Shown: one piece after another, positions 11,901-14,565 of the stretch | How positions within the stretch are numbered: position 1 is the stretch's first letter | How the letters are laid out: each line of letters opens with the position of its first letter | NCBI GenBank assembly: GCA_035644215.1 | Contig: DASQPA010000201.1 | Span: 1-14,565, forward strand | Length of the DNA: 14,565 nt | DNA from: DASQPA01 sp035644215 | GTDB taxonomy: Bacteria > Acidobacteriota > Thermoanaerobaculia > Multivoradales > UBA5704 | Direction: 5' to 3' | Program-made: the position numbers and the translations under genes | Notes under the pieces: generated by a model | What the model saw: the letters and a program-made list of their open reading frames with translations, nothing else | Told to the model about the DNA's origin: nothing | Database searches by the model: none

Positions 11901-14565
11901 GATCGGTGGGGTGCAGGTGGCGCGGGGCTACCAGGGCCGGCCGGACGGGACCGCCGAACGCTTTGTACCGGACGTTTGGGACGCGAGCCCGGGGGCGCGG
12001 GCCTACCGGACGGGCGATCTGGTACGCCAGATGCCGAGCGGCGAAATCGAGTATCTGGGGCGGCTCGACTTCCAGGTGAAGGTGCGGGGAGTCCGCGTCG
12101 AGCTGGGAGAGATCGAGTCGGCGCTCGCGGCGCAGCCGGAGGTGCAGGCCGCGGCGATGCTCGCTCTGGGCAAGGGCGCGACCGCGCGGCTCGTCGCCTT
12201 CGTCGTGCCGGCTCCCGGTTCCGAGGTCGATCCCGGACCGCTGCGCGAACGGCTGCGCGAGCGCCTGCCGGACGCCATGGTGCCGTCCGAGATCGTGGCG
12301 CTTTCCGTCCTACCGCTGACTGAGAACGGCAAGCTCGATCGGCGGGCGCTGGCGCGCTTGGCACCCACGACATCGCCTTTGGAAGCGGGCGAGCTGCCAC
12401 GGACCCCGGTCGAGAAGCGACTCGCCACGCTGTGGCGCGAGCTGCTGGGGACAGAGATCCGGACCGGGCGCGGCTCCGACTTCTTCGCGCTCGGCGGGCA
12501 CTCGCTCTTGGCCAGCCGCCTCTCGGCGCGCGTCGAGCGGCGGCTGGGCGTCGAGCTGCCGCTCGCGACGATCTTCGCCGCGCCGACTCTCTCCGCGCTC
12601 GCCTTGCGGATCGAGGCGCTCGTCCCGGAGAAGCGGCGTGCGACGCGGCCGATCCGCCGGGTGTCGCGCGCGCGACCGTTGCCGCTCTCCTTCGGCCAGG
12701 AGCGGCTCTGGTTCCTCGACCGCCTGGCGCGGGGCGGAGCTCCGTACAACATGCCCGCCGCCGTTCTCCTCCGCGGCCCACTCGACCGTGCGGTCCTGGC
12801 CGCGGTCTTCGCCGAGATGACGCGGCGCCACGAGGTGCTGCGCACGCGCTTCCCCGCCAGCTTCCCTGACATGGAGGGGAGCCCGGTGCAGGAGATCGCA
12901 CCCGCGGCGGTCGTCGCACTGCCGCTCGTCGATCTCGCCGGGCTCACCGGGCTCACCGGACCCGACGCGGAGCGCACGCGCCTGGAACGGGAAGAGGCGC
13001 GGCGGCCGTTCTACCTCGCGCGCGGACCGCTCCTCCGCACCACGCTCGTCCGCGGCGCGGGATCGGCGGGGGAGAATGAGCACACGCTTCTCGTGACCCT
13101 CCACCACATCGCGGCCGACGGCTGGTCGGTCGGGGTGCTGGAGCGCGAGGTGGCAGCCCTCTACGGCGCCTTCGCGGCGGGACGGCCGTCGCCGTTGCCG
13201 GATCTCCCGGTGCAGTACGCCGACTATGCGGCGTGGCAGCGGGCGCGGTTCCGCGGGGAACGGCTGGAGCGCGAGGTGGCGTGGTGGCGCGAGCGCCTCG
13301 CCGGCGTGCCGGCCGAGCTTGCCCTGCCCTTCGATCGGCCCCGCCCGGCGCTCCCGGAACAGCGCGGCGCGACGCTTCCCTTCGCCCTGCCGGCGGACCT
13401 CTCCGCGGCCCTCGCGCGCCGGTCGCGGCAGGCGGAGGCGACGCCGTTCATGGTGCTCCTCTCGGCCCTCCAGGCTCTCCTCGCGCGCTACAGCGGTGAG
13501 CGGCGGGTGCCGGTGGGGACGCCGGTCGCCAACCGCCCGCGCGTCGAGCTGGAGGGCCTGATCGGTTTCTTCGTCAACACGCTGGCCCTGGTGGGCGACC
13601 TGGACGGCGATCCGAGCTTCGGCGATCTCCTCGCCCGGACGCGGGGCATGGCGCTCGCCGCTTTCGCGCACCAGGAGCTGCCGTTCGAGAAGCTGGTCGA
13701 GGCGCTCTCGCCCGAGCGGCACCTGGGGCGGATGCCGCTCTTCCAGGTGCTCCTGGCGTTCCAGAACACCCTGCCCGCGGAGGGGGCGCTCGCCGGCCTG
13801 CGGCTCGCCTGGCGCGCGGTCGAGACCGGGAGCGCCAAGCTCGATCTCTCGCTGCTCCTCGCCGAGTCGCCGGCAGGGATCGCCGGGACGATCGAGTATG
13901 ACGCCGAGCGGTTCGACCGGACGACGATCGTCCGCCTGGCCGCTCACCTGACCCGTCTCCTCGAAGCGGCGATGGAGGACCCGGCGCGCCGCCTCTCCGC
14001 CCTGCCGCTCCTCGCCCCCGCGGAACGTTTCCAGCTGGCGGCCGAGTGGTCCGACACCCGGGTCGCCTACGCCCCGGAGTCTCCGCTCCACGAGTGGATC
14101 GTGGCCCAGGCGCGGCGGACGCCGGGAGCGGTGGCCGTGGTCGCTGGGGAGCGGGAGGTCTCGTACCGGGAGCTCGACCGGCGCTCCGGCCGCCTGGCGC
14201 GCCGGCTCGTAGCGCTGGGGGTGGGACTGGAGTCGCGGGTGGGGCTCGCCGCCCTACGGTCGGTCGAGCTGATGGTGGGCCTCCTGGGAATCCTGAAGGC
14301 GGGTGCCGCCTACGTGCCGCTCGATCCGGAGTACCCGGCGGAGCGGCTGGTCTTCATGGCGGAGGACGCGGTGGGGGCGGACGGCGTGGTGCTCGTGGGG
14401 CCGGGCGTTTCGCCCGTGATCTTCGAGGAAACCGGCATGCGGCAGCTGGCGCTCGACGAGTCGGGGCCGGAGCCGGTGGACGGAGCCGAGCCGCCGGACG
14501 TTTGGGTGCCCGTGGACGCCTTGGCCTATGTGATCTACACCTCGGGCTCGACCGGGCGGCCCAAG
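5992..14565 (+). CDS. Multimodular NRPS: T-C-A(Ser)-T-C-A(Ser)-T-C-A(partial), 3' end outside window
   Basis: An uninterrupted frame of 2858 codons runs from GTG 5992 to the last base of the window. Domains by residue: carrier T0 about 12-85 (Ser45), C1 about 107-537, A1 about 549-1063, T1 about 1074-1149 (Ser1110), C2 about 1168-1603, A2 about 1607-2123, T2 about 2136-2211 (Ser2171), C3 about 2229-2673, A3 from about 2678, truncated in motif A3 (YTSGSTGRPK, 2849-2858). Both complete A domains carry the pocket code DVWHFSLVDK, which I recall as the EntF-type serine code. No epimerisation, methylation or thioesterase domain is present, so two L-seryl residues are expected before the third module. 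C2 and C3 look like LCL domains. The gene follows the lone C-domain gene by 25 bases in the same direction and is probably co-transcribed. The first carrier has no loading A or AT domain beside it. The start is fairly secure because the carrier begins within about 12 residues. Confidence 0.95.
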   Translation, partial: MQPRIEEAEEITIVDGVLRAAARALGMEVSSLDPETPLTALGLDSLAAIEIQQGLREELDVEISLERLLTGASVAELAREIAAGGERPAKPTAPAALVASTLDGDPPLTYGQQALWFLNRLAPQSGAYHIVAAARLLSPLDVPALDRAFAALVARHPALRTTFHAHEGEPRQRVHPPQGSPEGFTVIDASGLNEAAVEALVASEAYRPFDLEAGPLLRLTLLDGAPGGDRVVISLHHLVADFASMALLARDLGRLYAGAPLPPLSPSSVDLSAWEAARLAGGEGERLWSYWRAALAGAPLALDLPTDRPRPPEQSFAGAAVRLTLGPSAAVLVRARGATLFMGLLAVYQTLLQRYTGQEDLLVGVPAAGRDRAELRDRIGYLVNPLVLRGRPAGDLPFTTLLAETRRAVLDAFAHQGFPFPLLAERLRPERDPARSPVFQASLVLERAEPSEPQALAAFAVGEPGVPIDLGGLALESLSIPERSAQFDLALRAADLGTRGLVLSLQYSSDLFDAVTVHRLLGHFARLVEAVVEDPESRLGDLPIFGEAERFQLAAEWSDTRVDYALDAPLHARIAEQARRTPGAIAVVAGEREVSYRELDRRSNRLARRLATLGVGPESRVGLSVERSVELMVGLLGILKAGAAYVPLDPEYPAERLAFMAEEAVGTGGVVLVGPDQPAAPWVGMRELRLDESGPEPADGEESPEVRAPVDALAYVIYTSGSTGRPKGVMNNHRGVLNRLLWMQELYPLGVDDRVLQKTPVGFDVSVWELLWPLLFGAQVVLARPGGHRDPAYLVRWMAEQWVTVAHFVPSLLQSFLEEDLSALSTLRRVFVSGEALSYELEQRTLSRLPVPLCNLYGPTEAAVDVTAWRCRASVVARPVPIGRSVANTHVYVVDRRGVPVPIGVAGELWIGGVQVARGYQGRPDGTAERFVPDPWAVSPGARAYRTGDRVRRSPTGEIEFLGRLDFQVKVRGVRVELGEIESALAAQPEVQAAAVLALGEGAGVRLVAFVVPASGSAVETAALRDRLRERLPDAMVPSGVVALPALPLSTSGKLDRRALALLAPAAAPAADEAPRTQVEAVLAELWRELLGTEERIGRGSHFFALGGHSLLATRLSARLARRLGVELPLTAVFTAPVLSALAARIEALVPVRQRSTPPIRRASRRRPLPLSFTQERLWLLDRLAPGGAAYNMPAAVRLEGPLDRATLGAVFAELVRRHEVLRTRFLTVEGNPVQEIASPAPVPLPLVDLAGLDGAGRPELARLEREEARRPFDLARGPLLRATLLRSAEEEHNLLVILHHTVADGWSVGVLEREVATLYGAFAQGRPSPLPELPVQYADYAVWQRARFRGKRLDRELAWWRERLAGAPAELALPFDRPRPALPGGRGAALPFQLPGDLSTALARRARQAEATPFMVLLSGLQALLARYSGERTVPVGTPVANRPRFELEGLIGPFVNTLALVGDLDGDPSFGELLDRTRSATLAAFAHQELPFEKLVEALSPERQLGRMPLFQVLLVLQNTPRADLALEGLRLAWREIETGSAKLDLSVTLAESPAGLTGTIEYDAERFNRTTIVRLAAHLTRWLEAVVEDPERRLSNLPLLTPAERFQLAAEWSDTRVGYTLDVPLHERIAEQARRTPGAVAVVAAEREVSYRELDLRSDRLAHRLAALGVGPESRVGLAALRSVELMVGLLGILKAGAAYVPLDPEYPAERLAFMAGEAVGAGGVVLVGPGVSSSIFEGTGVEQLALDESGPEPPAGEKPAVRVPTDALAYVIYTSGSTGRPKGVMNRHRGILNRLLWMQALSPLSAEDRVLQKTSVGFDVSVWELFWPLLYGARVVLARPGGHCDPAYLVRWMSEQRVTVAHFVPSLLQGFLEEEGLSRLSSLRRLFLSGEALSHELEQRALSRLSATIYNLYGPTEAAVDVTFWRCRVSAVARPVPIGRPVANTHVYVVDGRGQPLPIGVAGELWIGGVQVARGYQGRPDGTAERFVPDVWDASPGARAYRTGDLVRQMPSGEIEYLGRLDFQVKVRGVRVELGEIESALAAQPEVQAAAMLALGKGATARLVAFVVPAPGSEVDPGPLRERLRERLPDAMVPSEIVALSVLPLTENGKLDRRALARLAPTTSPLEAGELPRTPVEKRLATLWRELLGTEIRTGRGSDFFALGGHSLLASRLSARVERRLGVELPLATIFAAPTLSALALRIEALVPEKRRATRPIRRVSRARPLPLSFGQERLWFLDRLARGGAPYNMPAAVLLRGPLDRAVLAAVFAEMTRRHEVLRTRFPASFPDMEGSPVQEIAPAAVVALPLVDLAGLTGLTGPDAERTRLEREEARRPFYLARGPLLRTTLVRGAGSAGENEHTLLVTLHHIAADGWSVGVLEREVAALYGAFAAGRPSPLPDLPVQYADYAAWQRARFRGERLEREVAWWRERLAGVPAELALPFDRPRPALPEQRGATLPFALPADLSAALARRSRQAEATPFMVLLSALQALLARYSGERRVPVGTPVANRPRVELEGLIGFFVNTLALVGDLDGDPSFGDLLARTRGMALAAFAHQELPFEKLVEALSPERHLGRMPLFQVLLAFQNTLPAEGALAGLRLAWRAVETGSAKLDLSLLLAESPAGIAGTIEYDAERFDRTTIVRLAAHLTRLLEAAMEDPARRLSALPLLAPAERFQLAAEWSDTRVAYAPESPLHEWIVAQARRTPGAVAVVAGEREVSYRELDRRSGRLARRLVALGVGLESRVGLAALRSVELMVGLLGILKAGAAYVPLDPEYPAERLVFMAEDAVGADGVVLVGPGVSPVIFEETGMRQLALDESGPEPVDGAEPPDVWVPVDALAYVIYTSGSTGRPK
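6025..6246 (+). other. Orphan N-terminal carrier domain T0 of the large NRPS (PKS/ACP-like)
   Basis: The motif is LGLDSLAAIEIQ with phosphopantetheine Ser45. It differs from the GGHSLL form of every other carrier in the window and resembles the ACP type used by PKSs or fatty acyl-AMP-ligase loading units. No A domain, AT or ligase adjoins it, so its cargo must come from a trans-acting enzyme or from the upstream C domain. Confidence 0.85.
6310..7605 (+). other. Condensation domain C1 with variant HHLVADF motif
   Basis: It begins PLTYGQQALWFLNRLAP. The active-site histidines are His236 and His237, Asp241 is conserved, and Phe242 replaces the usual glycine; the following residue is Ala where Trp is common. 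The C5 motif reads IGYLVNPLVLR. From memory, HHxxxDF with VNP occurs in C domains that follow an ACP-type carrier carrying an acyl or polyketide chain. That agrees with the LDSL-type T0 in front of it. It probably joins the T0-bound chain to serine on T1. Confidence 0.8.
7636..9180 (+). other. Adenylation domain A1, predicted serine
   Basis: Core motifs: VSYREL (A1), LKAGAAYVPLDP (A2), YTSGSTGRPKG (A3, from residue 718), FDVSVWEL (A4), NLYGPTE (A5), GELWIGG (A6), AYRTGD (A7), QVKVRGVRVELGEIE (A8), LPLSTSGKLDR (A10). Pocket residues read by alignment to GrsA: Asp764, Val765, Trp768, His807, Phe831, Ser833, Leu856, Val864, Asp865, Lys1054. The resulting code DVWHFSLVDK is the serine code of EntF as I remember it. 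Activity looks intact. Confidence 0.85.
9211..10800 (+). other. Carrier T1 and LCL-type condensation domain C2
   Basis: T1 carries Ser1110 in FALGGHSLL. A short linker (PIRRASRRRPLPLSF) leads into C2, whose motif HHTVADGWS has His1300, His1301, Asp1305 and Gly1306, all canonical. The sequence around the motif (WSVGVLEREV) is like LCL domains, which join two L-residues, and unlike the VDGVSWRIL pattern of DCL domains. This agrees with the lack of an epimerase before it. Confidence 0.85.
10810..12360 (+). other. Adenylation domain A2, predicted serine
   Basis: A close copy of A1. Pocket residues: Asp1823, Val1824, Trp1827, His1866, Phe1891, Ser1893, Leu1916, Val1924, Asp1925, Lys2114, giving DVWHFSLVDK, identical to A1. 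It differs from A1 mainly in the loop between motifs A2 and A3 (about bases 11173-11300), which is two codons longer overall, and by one extra codon near 11620. It is expected to activate L-serine onto T2. Confidence 0.85.
12397..14010 (+). other. Carrier T2 and LCL-type condensation domain C3
   Basis: T2 carries Ser2171 in FALGGHSLL. C3 has canonical HHIAADGWS (His2371, His2372, Asp2376, Gly2377). It is a near copy of C2 but about ten residues longer: roughly four residues near 12850, two near 12950 (a small repeat giving GLTGLTG) and four near 13060. The insertions lie in the N-terminal lobe before the active-site motif and keep the frame. Confidence 0.85.
14023..14565 (+). other. Adenylation domain A3, N-terminal fragment
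   Basis: Runs from the linker ERFQLAAEWSDTRV through VSYREL and LKAGAAYVPLDP to YTSGSTGRPK, where the window stops. The pocket residues are not reached, so its substrate is unknown. Where comparable it is nearer to A2 than to A1: it shares a 44-base identical run with A2 (14233-14276 versus 11020-11063) and the GPGVSxxIFExTG loop. Serine is therefore a reasonable guess, no more. Confidence 0.8.
14023..14565 (+). repeat. Tandem NRPS module repeat, copy 3 (partial, A3 only)
   Basis: First 543 bp of a third copy of the same unit, cut by the window edge at motif A3. Its loop residues and identical runs place it nearer to copy 2 than to copy 1. Confidence 0.8.

Larger units (their letters stand above)
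10810..14022 (+). repeat. Tandem NRPS module repeat, copy 2 (A2-T2-C3), 3213 bp
   Basis: This copy is 39 bp (13 codons) longer than copy 1. The difference is accounted for by small in-frame indels in the A2-A3 motif loop of the A domain (net +2 codons), near 11620 (+1), and in the N-terminal lobe of C3 (+10). Confidence 0.85.

Noticed and set aside
9249..12323. Long + strand frames at 9249-10610 and 10833-12323
   Set aside because: They sit inside the large NRPS in another frame and translate to Arg/Gly/Ala-rich sequence without domains.
1..14565. tRNA, rRNA, CRISPR array, insertion sequence, riboswitch or terminator
   Set aside because: I saw no candidate. Almost every base is inside coding frames, and the only gap is 25 bases (5967-5991) without a hairpin.

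Overview
The window lies inside a hybrid non-ribosomal peptide synthetase / polyketide synthase (NRPS/PKS) biosynthetic locus. All genes run on the + strand in one tightly packed series, and coding sequence covers nearly every base. GC is very high (roughly 70% or more by eye, not computed), with strong G/C at third codon positions and GTG starts. This fits a secondary-metabolite-rich high-GC bacterium such as Myxococcota or Acidobacteriota, but nothing here fixes the taxon.

Layout: (1) 2-871, the 3' end of an NRPS gene: the C-terminal half of an adenylation (A) domain, then a carrier (T) domain. (2) 868-4584, a one-module PKS: ketosynthase (KS), a linker where an acyltransferase (AT) would normally sit, ketoreductase (KR), carrier. 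The AT is absent. (3) 4581-5966, a free-standing condensation (C) domain of 461 aa. (4) 5992-14565, a large NRPS gene that runs off the right edge: carrier - C - A - T - C - A - T - C - A(partial). Genes 1/2 and 2/3 overlap by the four bases GTGA; genes 3 and 4 are 25 bases apart.

Reading by collinearity: gene 1 delivers an aminoacyl or peptidyl chain to the KS of gene 2. Gene 2 adds one ketide unit supplied by an AT from elsewhere and reduces it to a beta-hydroxy group. The chain then meets the lone C domain and the first carrier of gene 4, where no A domain is visible. Gene 4 next adds two residues through A domains whose ten pocket residues both read DVWHFSLVDK, the code I associate with serine (EntF type). 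A third, closely similar module is cut at its A3 motif. No epimerase, methyltransferase, cyclisation, oxidase or thioesterase domain is visible.

The points most worth checking are the AT-less PKS module, the split C / carrier junction with no A domain, the variant HHxxxD(R/F) motifs in those two C domains, and the recent tandem duplication of serine-type modules. These duplicates are also an assembly hazard: both window edges fall inside conserved A-domain motifs.
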